From NCBI RefSeq assembly GCF_014042355.1, contig NZ_JACEZU010000001.1, forward strand, positions 744,001 through 808,000: a DNA stretch of 64,000 bases, in the 5' to 3' direction. The notes beneath the pieces are model-generated. The model made no database searches and was not told where the DNA came from. It saw nothing but the letters and a program-made list of their open reading frames with translations. Numbering within the stretch: the first letter of the stretch is position 1; each line of letters opens with the position of its first letter. The position numbers and the translations under genes were made by a program. This stretch comes from Rugamonas apoptosis. GTDB lineage: Bacteria; Pseudomonadota; Gammaproteobacteria; Burkholderiales; Burkholderiaceae_D. This document shows positions 48,232 to 59,984 of this stretch, piece by piece.

Positions 48232-49157
48232 ACGGGCTGGCGGAGATCCAGGCCGCGTTCCAGGCCTATGTGCTGGCAGACCTGCCCGATGAGGTGCTGG
48301 AGAATGTGCCGAATGATGTCCCGCCTGATGCGCCGGATGATATGGCGGCTGACGTGTCACCGGATGCGCCGGCCAACATATCGGGCCAGGGCGGAGCGCA
48401 GCCCTCCATCGTGCGCGCTGTATGTGGCCAGTCTGGCCCGTCCGGCCAGTACGGGCTGGGCGCGCTGGAGCGGCTGGCGATTTACCGCAACGCCTACCGC
48501 GTCCGCATGCGCGAGGCGCTGTGCGAAGCATACGACAAGACGTGGAGCTATCTGGGCGACGCGCTGTTCGCGCAACTGGCCGACAGTTACCTGGCCGCCC
48601 ATCCCTCGCGCCAGCCCAATCTGCGCTGGTATGGCGACGTCTTTGCCGACCATGTCGCGCAAGCCTTGCCCGAGTACCCGTGGGTGGCGGAGCTGGCCCG
48701 CTTCGAATGGGCCCTGGGCCTGGCGTTCGACGCGGCCGATGCCGCGCCACTGACGGCGGCCGATGTGGCGCAACTGGCGCCGTCAGCGTTGGATGAGCTG
48801 GCGCTGGACTGGCATCCATCCGTACGCCTGCTGCCGTTGCGCTGGAACGCGGTGGCGCTATGGCAGGCGCTGGGTGCGGAGCAAACGCCGCCCGATGCGG
48901 CGCCATCCGATACGAGCGTGACGTGGCTGGTGTGGCGCCACGGCGAGCAACCGCATTTCCGTTCGCTGGATGTGGGCGAGGTCGGCGCACTGTCGCGCAT
49001 AGGCGAAGGCGCCACCTTCGGCTCGCTATGTGAAGACATCGGTGCGCAGCGGGGCGAGGCCGCCGTGCCGGCGTTGGCCGGCTATCTGCGGCACTGGCTG
49101 GCGCAGGGCGTGCTAACCCCGCGCCGCGAAGGCTGCGGCCGTACCGTCACAGCTTGA
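48228..49157 (+). CDS. DUF2063 partner of the MNIO enzyme (BufC type)
   Basis: A 309-residue protein with an N-terminal DNA-binding-like DUF2063 domain: [13 protein letters not shown], then [29 protein letters not shown]. In MNIO systems this partner binds the precursor and presents it to the oxidase. An acidic Asp/Pro/Ala insertion ([19 protein letters not shown], about residues 30-48) splits the usual domain start and is unusual. ATGA overlap with the DUF692 gene. The last 11 bases overlap tail-to-tail with the MORN protein gene. Confidence 0.85.
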   Translation: MNGLAEIQAAFQAYVLADLPDEVLENVPNDVPPDAPDDMAADVSPDAPANISGQGGAQPSIVRAVCGQSGPSGQYGLGALERLAIYRNAYRVRMREALCEAYDKTWSYLGDALFAQLADSYLAAHPSRQPNLRWYGDVFADHVAQALPEYPWVAELARFEWALGLAFDAADAAPLTAADVAQLAPSALDELALDWHPSVRLLPLRWNAVALWQALGAEQTPPDAAPSDTSVTWLVWRHGEQPHFRSLDVGEVGALSRIGEGATFGSLCEDIGAQRGEAAVPALAGYLRHWLAQGVLTPRREGCGRTVTA

Positions 49158-50193
49158 TGATGAAATCCGTGTTGTAGGTATAGCGCATGGCGCAGGGCTT
49201 GCCACCGCAGCGCGCCGGTTTGAACTTGGTGAGCATGAGCACGGAACCGGCGATACGGCCCAGTTCCGGCTCGGGCGCCTCCAGTACGGCGACGCTGAGG
49301 GGCGTGCCGTCGCTGTCGATCTGCACATTGATCCGGAATTTGCCGCGCACCCTGGCCTTGGCGTGCATTTCCATGAACGCCTTGGCGATCGCTTCCGGCC
49401 CTTTGATCGGATAGGGCGGCTCGTCGTCTTCCAGCAGGATATGGTACGGCTGCTTGACCAGTTGCTGTTGTTCCGGCGACAGTTGCGCGTAGCTCAGGCC
49501 GGGTGGCACGTTGAAGCCATACGCGGCGTCATGCTTGATGTTGGTGCCGAGGTCGGGTTGCTCCTGGCGGACGCCGTAGCTTGGCCGTTCCACCGGTTCC
49601 CGCGGCCGTGGCTGCGGATGGAACTCACGCGTCACCTCGACCCCGTTCGGGTAGGTGATCACCCCTTTGCCGCTGAATTCTCCATTCGCCCAACCGCCTT
49701 CGTAACTGCCGCCGGCGCCGTAGCTCATCTTGCCTTGGCCGTGGGGGGTATTGCCGCGCCACTCGCCGTGGTACGTGTCGCCCTGCGGGGAACTGTAATC
49801 GGCGATACCGGTCGCCACGCCGGCAACGAAGGTCGCGTTGAGCTTGCCGCCCTTGGCGTTGGTGTAGACGCCCTTGCCCTCCAGCTTGCCCTCTTTGAAA
49901 TCGCCCTGCAGCGAGGCGTCGTTGGCCAGCAGCAGGAAGCCTGGGCCGTTGGGCACGCCCTTCACCAACACGCCTTCGTAGCCGCCATGCGGGCGTCCCC
50001 GGACGGACCAGTTCAGGGTGCCCATGCCATCCGCGTAGCCATCCTTGCAACCGCCGCTCCAGCTCGCCTGTTCGTCCTCGATGGGGTGCGGATTGGCGAT
50101 CAGGCAGTCTGGTTTGCCGACGTAGGTCATGGCGGCGCCGGCGTTGGTCGCCAGCAGCAGGGAGGTCAGGGGCAGCAGCAAGCGCATGGCCAT
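49147..50193 (-). CDS. MORN-repeat periplasmic protein with TonB-like C-terminal domain
   Basis: A 348-residue protein with a signal peptide (LLLPLTSLLLATNAGAA). MORN-type repeats run from about residue 46 to 190 (GGYEGVLVKGVPNG, YHGEWRGNTPHGQGKMSYG, YEGGWANGEFSGKGVITYPNG). A C-terminal TonB-like domain spans about 275-348 (VRGKFRINVQIDSDGTPLSV to TKFKPARCGGKPC). MORN plus TonB-C proteins are common in betaproteobacteria but uncharacterised. ATG 50187 is an alternative start. Confidence 0.8.
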   Translation of the reverse strand: MAMRLLLPLTSLLLATNAGAAMTYVGKPDCLIANPHPIEDEQASWSGGCKDGYADGMGTLNWSVRGRPHGGYEGVLVKGVPNGPGFLLLANDASLQGDFKEGKLEGKGVYTNAKGGKLNATFVAGVATGIADYSSPQGDTYHGEWRGNTPHGQGKMSYGAGGSYEGGWANGEFSGKGVITYPNGVEVTREFHPQPRPREPVERPSYGVRQEQPDLGTNIKHDAAYGFNVPPGLSYAQLSPEQQQLVKQPYHILLEDDEPPYPIKGPEAIAKAFMEMHAKARVRGKFRINVQIDSDGTPLSVAVLEAPEPELGRIAGSVLMLTKFKPARCGGKPCAMRYTYNTDFIIKL

Positions 50194-50294
50194 GCTCCAT
50201 AAGTTATTAATTTTTTAATGTTATCAGTTCTATTTTTGAAATGGAAGATTGCTTAGGCGCTCAGGCATTGAGTCGCCGCAGGGACTGGCCTAAC

Positions 50295-51203
50295 ATGGAC
50301 GAATATCGTTTCCACAAGCAGGCTGGCATGTGTTCTTTCCTTCCGAGGCAGATACGACGTGCGGCGCCGGTGCTGGCGCTGCTGGCCGCTTCCGCCGCCG
50401 CGCCCGCACCATCGCTCGCGCAGCCGTTGACGCAGCCGTTGACGCAGCCGTTGACGCAGCCTGTGACGCAGCCTGTGACGCAGCCTTCGGCGCAACTTTC
50501 GACGCAGCCTTTGACGCGGCCGCTCACGCAGGAGCAAGTGGCGGCGCACGCGGCCGGCATGTACGCCAGCCGGGTCGCCGTGTTCGATGCGGCCGGCCAG
50601 CTCGATCCGGTGCCCGCCTTTACGGCCCGTGTGCGGCGGGTGGCGGCCGGCCTGATCGCGCAGGCCGCCCGCGACTATCCCGAAACAGCAAGCTGGCGCT
50701 GGGAAGTCCACACCAGCTCCGATCCGGACCAGGACGCCGATTGCATGGCCGGCGGCAAGATCCTCGTCAGCCAGGCCTACGTGGAACGGCTGGAATTGAG
50801 CGACGCGGAACTGGCCATGCTGCTGGCGCATGAGATCGCGCACGCCGCGCTGCGCCACAACTTGCGGGAACTGGAGCAGGCGCTGGTACTGGACCCGGCC
50901 TGGGCCGGGCGTCCGTTCGAAGCGCTGGTGGACGCCGTCGACCACGACGCGGCGCTGATGGCCAGGCTGGCGCCGCTGAATCTGGCGCAGGAGGCGGAGG
51001 CCGACCACGCGGGCCTGCTGCTGGCCGCGCGCGCCGGCTGGCCGCCCGAACGGCTGGCCCTGTACTACCGCAAGATGATGCGCGCCAGCGGCCGCCCCTA
51101 TCTCGACAGCGAAGACCACCCGGCTCCGGCCAGCCGCTGGCGCGCGGCGCGGGCGCTGGCCGCCACGCTGGGCGCGCCGGGCACGCCGGAAGTTCAGCGG
51201 TAG
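50295..51203 (+). CDS. M48-family periplasmic metallopeptidase
   Basis: A 302-residue zinc peptidase with a signal peptide ending near SLAQ, a QPLT-type tetrapeptide repeat linker, and an M48 catalytic domain with HEIAHAALRH (about residue 179) and the third ligand in EAEADHAG. It resembles BepA/LoiP-type chaperone-peptidases without TPRs. I chose ATG 50295, which has AGGGAC nine bases upstream; ATG 50328 and 50241 are alternatives. It is divergent from the MORN protein gene. Confidence 0.82.
   Translation: MDEYRFHKQAGMCSFLPRQIRRAAPVLALLAASAAAPAPSLAQPLTQPLTQPLTQPVTQPVTQPSAQLSTQPLTRPLTQEQVAAHAAGMYASRVAVFDAAGQLDPVPAFTARVRRVAAGLIAQAARDYPETASWRWEVHTSSDPDQDADCMAGGKILVSQAYVERLELSDAELAMLLAHEIAHAALRHNLRELEQALVLDPAWAGRPFEALVDAVDHDAALMARLAPLNLAQEAEADHAGLLLAARAGWPPERLALYYRKMMRASGRPYLDSEDHPAPASRWRAARALAATLGAPGTPEVQR
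50421..50529 (+). repeat. 12-bp tandem repeat encoding QPLT units
   Basis: About nine copies of a 12-bp unit like CAGCCGTTGACG, progressively diverging, encode (Q-P-L/V-T) tetrapeptides between the signal peptide and the M48 domain. It is in frame, so copy-number change would only alter linker length. Confidence 0.8.
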
Positions 51204-51916
51204 CGGGCCAGGATCCGCTCCACGCTGCCGTCGTCGGCCAGCGCGTCGAGGGCGCGGTTGATGTCCTGGAACGGGATGGTCGACTTGCGCGAGAACGCGC
51301 ACTGCGCCTTGAAGGTGGAGAACACCAGGTCGGGCCGCAGCCGCAGCGTCTTGTCGTTGCGGGTCAGGTAGGCCAAGGAGGACTGGACCATGATGGTGTA
51401 CTGTACCTCGCCCGCCATCAGCCGGCGCAGGTTCTTGTCCATATTGGGCGACTCGGTGCGGAAGAACTGCTGGCCCAGCACCTGCTCCACGCGCGGATAG
51501 CGGTAGCCCGTGACGGTGCCGACGGGGCGGTCGCGCAGGTCGGCCAGCGAACGGATCGGCGGCGCGCCCTCGCGCGCCACCACCAGTTCCGCATCGGGGA
51601 TCAGCGGCCGGCTCCACTGGTAGTCGCCGTCGATCCAGAACGGCAGCACGTAGCAGATGCCATCGGCGCGGCCCTGGGTCAGGGTGGGCGTCACGCCATC
51701 GACGTCCACGCTCAGGTAGCTGGCTTGCCGCCCCAGCCGCTGGGCCAAGGCGTCGCCCAGGTCTTTCAGGATGCCGCCGCTCAGTTTGCCGTCGCGGAAC
51801 TGCACCAGCGGCATGGTCAGGTCGGTGGGCGCGATCATGACCAGCTCACCGCTCGCGGCATGCGCGGCTTGGCTCAGGAACAGCGCGGCAAGAAGACACA
51901 GGAATTGCCGAAGCAT
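51194..51916 (-). CDS. Periplasmic solute-binding protein (amino-acid ABC type)
   Basis: A 240-residue SBP_bac_3-like protein with a signal peptide (FLCLLAALFLSQAAHA). The two-lobe binding pattern has VQFRDGKLSGGILKDLGDAL, LTQGRADGICYVLPF and DLRDRPVGTVTGYRYPRVE. It has no permease or ATPase beside it, so it may be an orphan binding or sensory protein. It overlaps the M48 gene tail-to-tail by 10 bp. Confidence 0.82.
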   Translation of the reverse strand: MLRQFLCLLAALFLSQAAHAASGELVMIAPTDLTMPLVQFRDGKLSGGILKDLGDALAQRLGRQASYLSVDVDGVTPTLTQGRADGICYVLPFWIDGDYQWSRPLIPDAELVVAREGAPPIRSLADLRDRPVGTVTGYRYPRVEQVLGQQFFRTESPNMDKNLRRLMAGEVQYTIMVQSSLAYLTRNDKTLRLRPDLVFSTFKAQCAFSRKSTIPFQDINRALDALADDGSVERILARYR

Positions 51917-52155
51917 GGGCGGTTCGCCTCCGCGGATGTGGGTGGGGGCGGATCGCTTACGAAGGCAGGCAAGCGAGCAGCGTTGATTAAGGCCATTCTA
52001 CGACAGGCGGGGTAGGAGCGTAGCCCATGGCCGTCAATTTTTGTGACGGCGTTCGTGGACCGGTAATAGCGCGAGCAGCGCCGCGTGCTGCAGCGTAGGA
52101 CAATTGATTTGTAAGCTGCACGCCCGATATGGGGCCGCTGATGTTTACTTTGAGG

Positions 52156-55100
52156 CTAACGGTCCTTCTCAAAAACGACACTCATCGGACCACTTCCCGA
52201 ATGACTTCTGTACCGCACAGTGCCATGATAGAAAAATGGCGCTGCTTTTCCATTTGAAAGCTTGTTTTCGCGTACAAACAAATGAATGGCAGTACCTGTT
52301 TTCTCGTGGTCAATTATTTCACGCCCTCTTTTATTGGTCGGAGTGGTCGAGTTTTGGCTTTGCCAATGGAAAGTATTGTCATCGATCCAGTGATCCATGT
52401 ACCGATGATCCGCCGCTTTGCCTTGCTTATTGATCGTCACCAGCAGAACGGCCGCTTTCTGGCCGGCCAACGAGATATGGCCGACATTCCATTTGCCGAC
52501 GCTGAACTCATCGCCGAACAACGTCGGGATGTCTTCGCGCATAAACGCCTGGCCAATCGCAAGGTCCAACGGGTTGATCACATCCTTCAACCGGGCCAAA
52601 GTGCGCATGTCTTCGGTCGCGGGTAAATCCTCATAGTCGGGATTGTTTGCGCGTAGGATATACCCACCCTCCGGTGATTTGACGACCGTTCGCAGAAGAT
52701 ATTGGTTTCCTTCACCAGTTTCGTCTTGCCGTTCGATCGCCATCACCGCGCCCGTGATGGCGCCGGCTCGAGTGGGGGTGATGAACTCCAAAAGAAGGTA
52801 GTCGCCGTCTTGAATGGGGTGTTTTCCTCCATTCATCGAGTTGCCCGACGCGCGGGCGATGAAATGCCGTTCGGGATCTAGGCGGCCGTAGGTCGGACCA
52901 AGCGCGCGGTATTCTTCCGCGTCGGTTGTGCCAGTCTTGAAGTGGCCGCAGGCGATTTTGAGATTGGGAAAATAGGGAAGCTCAACACGGTCGCTGGCTT
53001 TCGCGGCTGGGCCGATCGGGATGACATTGTCTGGGATGTCCTCGCTGACAAGACGCACCTCGTAGCTCGCGAGGCGATAATCCACTAGCTCTTGGACCAT
53101 CGGGGCAAACTTTTGCATCTGCTCAGGCTCGACACTGAACGATGGCTGGAAAAGCCCATCAGTAATGCGGAAATATGAATTGTTCTTTTTCGCGCGGTTA
53201 CCGCCGACCCAAGCATTCACCGGATTATCGAGCCAGTACCGATGCCAGGCACTGGTCGTACCGTCTTGTAGTTGCCGCTGTGCGGTCGGCAAGTCCGCCA
53301 GCAGTTTCCGGCGACGTTGCAGCACGCCCCAGGAAGATGCCGCCAACGCCTGTGTGGTCGGCGGGCCGCCCCAGCCATCCAATTCTTGAAACGCTTCGAG
53401 CAGCACCATCTTGAAGCTTTTCATCATGGCCGTCGTTTCGATTTCGCGGAAAAAGGCGCGATGCGCTGACGTGATTTTTCGCTCGTCATCATCGAGGTCA
53501 TCCATTGCTTCCACGAGCTGGAACCAGCTGCCGTAGTCATTGCGCATCGATTGCATGCTGGCGCCACCTCGATAAAATTCCGCGAGAGTTGGGCGGCGAG
53601 CAAGGGTGTCGCGCATTGCCAGGTAGTCGTTCCTGATGCCGTCGCTGTCGAGCGATTTGAGGAAATCAATGAGACGCAGGTCGTAGTTGACGTAGCAGCC
53701 TTCTGGAAGCTTCAGCTGATCGGTTTCGTAATCGCGTGCGAATTTTGCCAAGCGTTTGTAGCTCGCGTCGAACTCGAATAAGCCTTGCGGCTTGTGCAGG
53801 AAGCTCTTGTGGTTGCCGATGAAATCCAAGATGACCAGCTTTTCCTTGCCATCGCACTTGCGCAATCCGCGCCCAAGCTGCTGCAAGAATAGAATTTTCG
53901 ATTCGGTTGGCCGCAACATCATGACGGTGTCGATTTCAGGTAAGTCGACGCCTTCGTTGAATAAATCAACGGAAAAGATGACGGCAAGTCGCCCGTCTTT
54001 TAAACGCTCCAGCGCATCGGCGCGACTCAGCGGAGAGCCAGCATATACGGCGGCGCACGCGATACCTGCTTTGCCGAATTGGGCGGCCATGAATTCCGCA
54101 TGCGCCACGGAGACGCAAAACGCCAACGTCCGTGCTTGTTTGCGCTGCTGCCACTCTGTCAGCGCATGCTTTGCGCGGGCCAGCGTGGCGAGTTTGTTGG
54201 ACAGCTGATCGGGATCGAAGCGCCCACTGCGCCAGGGAATCTCGTTGTAGTTTACCGAGTCGTCGAAAATGCCATAGTAATGGAATGGCACAAGTAAGTT
54301 CGCGTTTATGCCTGCGCTCAGACCGCGCTCGAAAACGAGATTGTCGTCGCATAGCGAGAGTATGTCCGACTGGTCCGAGCGATCTGGCGTGGCGGTTAGA
54401 CCGAGCAGGAAGCGAGGAGAAAAATACGTCAGCAGACGGCGATACGTTTCCGCAGCGGCGTGATGGAATTCATCGATGACGATGTAGTCGAAGTGGTGCG
54501 GCGAGAATCGCTCGAGGTGGGCGTTCTTGCTCAGCGTTTGAACCGATGCGCAAAGGATGTCGACCTCGGTATCCCGCGTTTGGCCAGCGTAATAGCCCAC
54601 GCGCGCATGGGGACGAATTCTCAAGAACGTTGCAGCGGCTTGATTCAGAATCTCTTCGCGATGGGCGACGAAAAGCACGCGTCTTGCGCCAAATTGTTCC
54701 GCATCGAAGGCGGCTAGCCACGTTTTACCGAGGCCGGTGGCCAAAACGACTAGTCCACGTCGAAAGCCCTCGTCCCTCGTTTCAGATAGCGCCGCTAAGG
54801 CTTCGATCTGTACACGAGTTGGTTCAGGCGGTGGGTCTTGCTCCAAGCTGCCTGGTGCGACGGCGCGGGGCAACGGAACACGGCGCGCTTCGTATTGCGC
54901 GATCCAAGCGTCAGTTAGCGGGACGCTGCGGGGATGCGCAAATAGCTCCTCGAATTTGGCGCGCGCTTCCAAAAAGCCGCTGTCGCCCGGATATTCCACG
55001 CGGTAGTTCCACTCCAAGCCATTCTGCAACGCCTGTCTGCTGATGTTGCTTGATCCAATGAAGGCCGTGCCAGTGAGGCCGTCAGCGGCGCCGTGACGAG

Positions 55101-56016
55101 CGAATAAGTAGGCTTTTAGGTGAAAACTGCCACCAGCGGATTCGTAGACCTTCACTTGCGCGCCTTGCTCTTGAAGCAGCATAAGCAGGCGTAACGCTTC
55201 CGGGTCGGTAACGTCGAGATAATCACTGGTCAAAACGCGGACCCGAGCGGGGGCGAGCTCTCGCGTGTCATCACCGGTCAGAGCGCTTTGAAGATCCGGC
55301 AGCAGTAGACGCAAGCCAGTCGTTTTGATGAACGCGACCGCCATGTCGATATCCGTGGCGTGATTGATCGCTGCGCTGATGTGCGGCAGGAATGGATCAT
55401 CTCCACCCGTGACCAGCTTGCTCTTCTCGGCCTTTGCGCGAAACGCGATCGCATTGAGCCACTGCTCGGAGCGGCCGGGGCGTTGGTCTGCAGATAGCCA
55501 GTATTCGGCGTGTTGAAAATCCGGGAGGGTGGATAGCCAACTATGTAGCTGCGCTTCGTTGACATCGGTGAAGTGGCGGCCGTCCTGCATGCGCTCACCA
55601 ACACCGAGTTTAAAGCTTAGGTAAAACGTCGCGCCAGGCTTGAGGGCGTTCCAGAGGCACTGCAGGGCAAACGGTATGTCTTCCTGCGGCAGGTGAAGCA
55701 GGCTCGCGCATGCCCATATCCCGTCATAACAGGACTGTTCTTGAACCTCAGAGAATTTACGCACAGGGACCAGAATGCCAATGTGCGCGGACGCCAGCCG
55801 GGCAAGCTCGGTGGACCCATCAAACGCCGTGACATGAAATCCCCTTTCGAGAAACGCCTTGGCGTCTCGGCCTGAGCCGCACCCCGCATCAAGGACAGTT
55901 CCACCGGGGCTAACTGTCGACAAGAATCTGTCATGTAGAACCGACATATCGACATCCACGGTGTTGGCGTAGAAGACTTCCGCGTTTTGATTGTAGTAGG
56001 CGAGTGTGCTGGTCAT
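52156..56016 (-). CDS. Five-domain methyltransferase-PLD nuclease-SF2 helicase-S24-DUF3427 protein (candidate defence)
   Basis: A 1286-residue single protein. Residues 1-190: class I methyltransferase (DAGCGSGRDAKAF near 45). About 200-370: phospholipase D-like nuclease with FHLKAY (HxK, near 297) and FIGSSNIS. About 390-800: DEAD/DEAH SF2 helicase with Walker A ATGLGKT near 425, DEFHH near 512, LTATPDRSD and QQLGRGLRK near 710. About 1040-1130: S24/LexA-like fold with ASGNSMNGG and DGDYLLLEF; the Lys partner seems to be Arg by eye. About 1170-1286: DUF3427-like end. GC content is lower than its neighbours, suggesting transfer. PLD-helicase-DUF3427 proteins are associated with defence islands; the added methyltransferase is unusual. 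Confidence 0.82.
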   Translation of the reverse strand: MTSTLAYYNQNAEVFYANTVDVDMSVLHDRFLSTVSPGGTVLDAGCGSGRDAKAFLERGFHVTAFDGSTELARLASAHIGILVPVRKFSEVQEQSCYDGIWACASLLHLPQEDIPFALQCLWNALKPGATFYLSFKLGVGERMQDGRHFTDVNEAQLHSWLSTLPDFQHAEYWLSADQRPGRSEQWLNAIAFRAKAEKSKLVTGGDDPFLPHISAAINHATDIDMAVAFIKTTGLRLLLPDLQSALTGDDTRELAPARVRVLTSDYLDVTDPEALRLLMLLQEQGAQVKVYESAGGSFHLKAYLFARHGAADGLTGTAFIGSSNISRQALQNGLEWNYRVEYPGDSGFLEARAKFEELFAHPRSVPLTDAWIAQYEARRVPLPRAVAPGSLEQDPPPEPTRVQIEALAALSETRDEGFRRGLVVLATGLGKTWLAAFDAEQFGARRVLFVAHREEILNQAAATFLRIRPHARVGYYAGQTRDTEVDILCASVQTLSKNAHLERFSPHHFDYIVIDEFHHAAAETYRRLLTYFSPRFLLGLTATPDRSDQSDILSLCDDNLVFERGLSAGINANLLVPFHYYGIFDDSVNYNEIPWRSGRFDPDQLSNKLATLARAKHALTEWQQRKQARTLAFCVSVAHAEFMAAQFGKAGIACAAVYAGSPLSRADALERLKDGRLAVIFSVDLFNEGVDLPEIDTVMMLRPTESKILFLQQLGRGLRKCDGKEKLVILDFIGNHKSFLHKPQGLFEFDASYKRLAKFARDYETDQLKLPEGCYVNYDLRLIDFLKSLDSDGIRNDYLAMRDTLARRPTLAEFYRGGASMQSMRNDYGSWFQLVEAMDDLDDDERKITSAHRAFFREIETTAMMKSFKMVLLEAFQELDGWGGPPTTQALAASSWGVLQRRRKLLADLPTAQRQLQDGTTSAWHRYWLDNPVNAWVGGNRAKKNNSYFRITDGLFQPSFSVEPEQMQKFAPMVQELVDYRLASYEVRLVSEDIPDNVIPIGPAAKASDRVELPYFPNLKIACGHFKTGTTDAEEYRALGPTYGRLDPERHFIARASGNSMNGGKHPIQDGDYLLLEFITPTRAGAITGAVMAIERQDETGEGNQYLLRTVVKSPEGGYILRANNPDYEDLPATEDMRTLARLKDVINPLDLAIGQAFMREDIPTLFGDEFSVGKWNVGHISLAGQKAAVLLVTINKQGKAADHRYMDHWIDDNTFHWQSQNSTTPTNKRGREIIDHEKTGTAIHLFVRENKLSNGKAAPFFYHGTVRYRSHSGSGPMSVVFEKDR

Positions 56017-56086
56017 GTAGGGACGAAAGGGGATTTGTCGCTATTGCATTTTTCCAAAGATCACTCGCATAGTATGACCAAAAAGC

Positions 56087-56117
56087 AAAAAAGCCAACCG
56101 CGAACGGTTGGCTTTTG
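56087..56117 (-). terminator. Intrinsic terminator of gyrB
   Basis: AAAAGCCAACCG pairs with CGGTTGGCTTTT around a short loop, 26 bp beyond the gyrB stop on the minus strand, with an A-tract that reads as U-tract in the gyrB transcript. The T run on the other side means it may act in both directions. Confidence 0.85.
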
Positions 56118-56142
56118 CATCGTAGTGATAATGCAAATTGAC

Positions 56143-58680
<2,538 letters not shown>

Positions 58681-58698
58681 TTAAACCTGCGGTGACGC

Positions 58699-59805
58699 TC
58701 AGATCCGCATCGGCATGACAACGTATTTGAAGTCGGCGTTGTCCGGGATCGAGATCAGGGCCGACGAGTTGGAGTCGCCCAGCGCGATGTTGACGTAGTC
58801 GCACTTCAGGTTGTTGAGCACGTCGAGCAGGTAGGTGACGTTGAAGCCGATGTCCACGCTGTCGCCGCCGTAGTCGATTTCCAGTTCTTCCACCGCTTCT
58901 TCCTGGTCGGCGTTGGTGGAGCTGATCTTCATGCTGCCGGGGGTGATGATGCAGCGCACGCCCTTGAATTTGTCGCTGGTCATGATGGCGGCCCGTTGCA
59001 GCGAGCGCAGCAGCTCATCGCGGCCGATGGTGAATTCGTTGTGGTAGCCCTTGGGGATCACGCGCGTGTAGTCGGGGAACTTGCCTTCCACCAGCTTGGA
59101 GATCAGCTCGATGTCGGCGAAGGTCAGCTTGACCTGGTTGGCGGCGATGTCCAGCTGCACCGGGTCGTCGTTCTCTTCCAGCAGGCGCTGCAGTTCGATG
59201 ATGGTCTTGCGCGGGATGATCACTTCCTGGCGTTCGAAGCGCTGTTCCGTCTCCACCTGGCAGAACGCCAGGCGGTGGCCGTCGGTGGCCACGGCGATCA
59301 CGTTGTTGCCGTCCAAAACCAGCAGCAGGCCGTTCAGGTAGTAGCGGATGTCCTGCTGGGCCATGGAGAAGTGCACCATGTTGAACAGGTGCTTGAGCGT
59401 CTTTTGCGGCAGGGTGACGGTAGCGTTGTAGCTGTCGGCCTGCTGCACGGTGGGGAATTCCTCGGCCGCCAGGGTTTGCAGCGCGAAGCGCGATTTGCCC
59501 GTTTGTACCGTCAGGCGCTTGTTCACCAGCGTCATGGTCACGTCGCCCGCTTCGGGCAGCGCGCGCAGGATGTCGAGCAGTTTGCGGGCCGCCACGGTGG
59601 TGCCCGTCACGTCCGCGCCGGAACCAATGTCGGCGTGGGTGGTGATCTGCACTTCCGTGTCGGTCGACAGGAACGAGACGCTTTCGCCTTCTTTGCGGAT
59701 GAGGATATTGGCCAGAATCGGCATGGTGTGCCGACGCTCGACAATACCGCTCACGATCTGCAGTGGCCGGAGAAGCGTATCTCGGGTGGTTTTGACCAAT
59801 TGCAT
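58699..59805 (-). CDS. dnaN: DNA polymerase III beta subunit (sliding clamp)
   Basis: A 368-residue clamp with three repeated domains; MQLVKTTRDTLLRPLQIVSGIVE at the N-terminus and the clamp C-terminus YVVMPMRI are typical. The dimer forms a ring holding Pol III on DNA. A GAGGAT ribosome site lies just before the ATG. It lies between dnaA and gyrB on the same strand, but a dispersed palindrome separates it from dnaA. Confidence 0.97.
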   Translation of the reverse strand: MQLVKTTRDTLLRPLQIVSGIVERRHTMPILANILIRKEGESVSFLSTDTEVQITTHADIGSGADVTGTTVAARKLLDILRALPEAGDVTMTLVNKRLTVQTGKSRFALQTLAAEEFPTVQQADSYNATVTLPQKTLKHLFNMVHFSMAQQDIRYYLNGLLLVLDGNNVIAVATDGHRLAFCQVETEQRFERQEVIIPRKTIIELQRLLEENDDPVQLDIAANQVKLTFADIELISKLVEGKFPDYTRVIPKGYHNEFTIGRDELLRSLQRAAIMTSDKFKGVRCIITPGSMKISSTNADQEEAVEELEIDYGGDSVDIGFNVTYLLDVLNNLKCDYVNIALGDSNSSALISIPDNADFKYVVMPMRI

Positions 59806-59891
59806 ATTTATCCTCGAAAGTAAAATTTAACGATACAACTTTAACAATTCCGCCGGTTGGACGGTTTGCGAGTTTGCCAGAATCATAATGC

Positions 59892-59984
59892 AAAAAAACA
59901 GGGACAGAAAAATTGGGGACGGACCCCATTTTTCGCATGTTGGAAAATGGGGTCCGTCCCCAATTTTTCCGTCCCCGATTTTTT
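59892..59984. repeat. Dispersed palindrome (GGGGTCCGTCCC element), copy 2, between dnaA and dnaN
   Basis: An inner stem with core GGGGACGGACCCC and its complement (about 59911-59932 with 59944-59966) is enclosed by a second imperfect repeat of GGGAC and GTCCC, with A- and T-runs at both ends. The core is shared with the element at 39608-39669. It abuts the dnaA stop and would be expected to reduce read-through from dnaA into dnaN. Confidence 0.8.
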
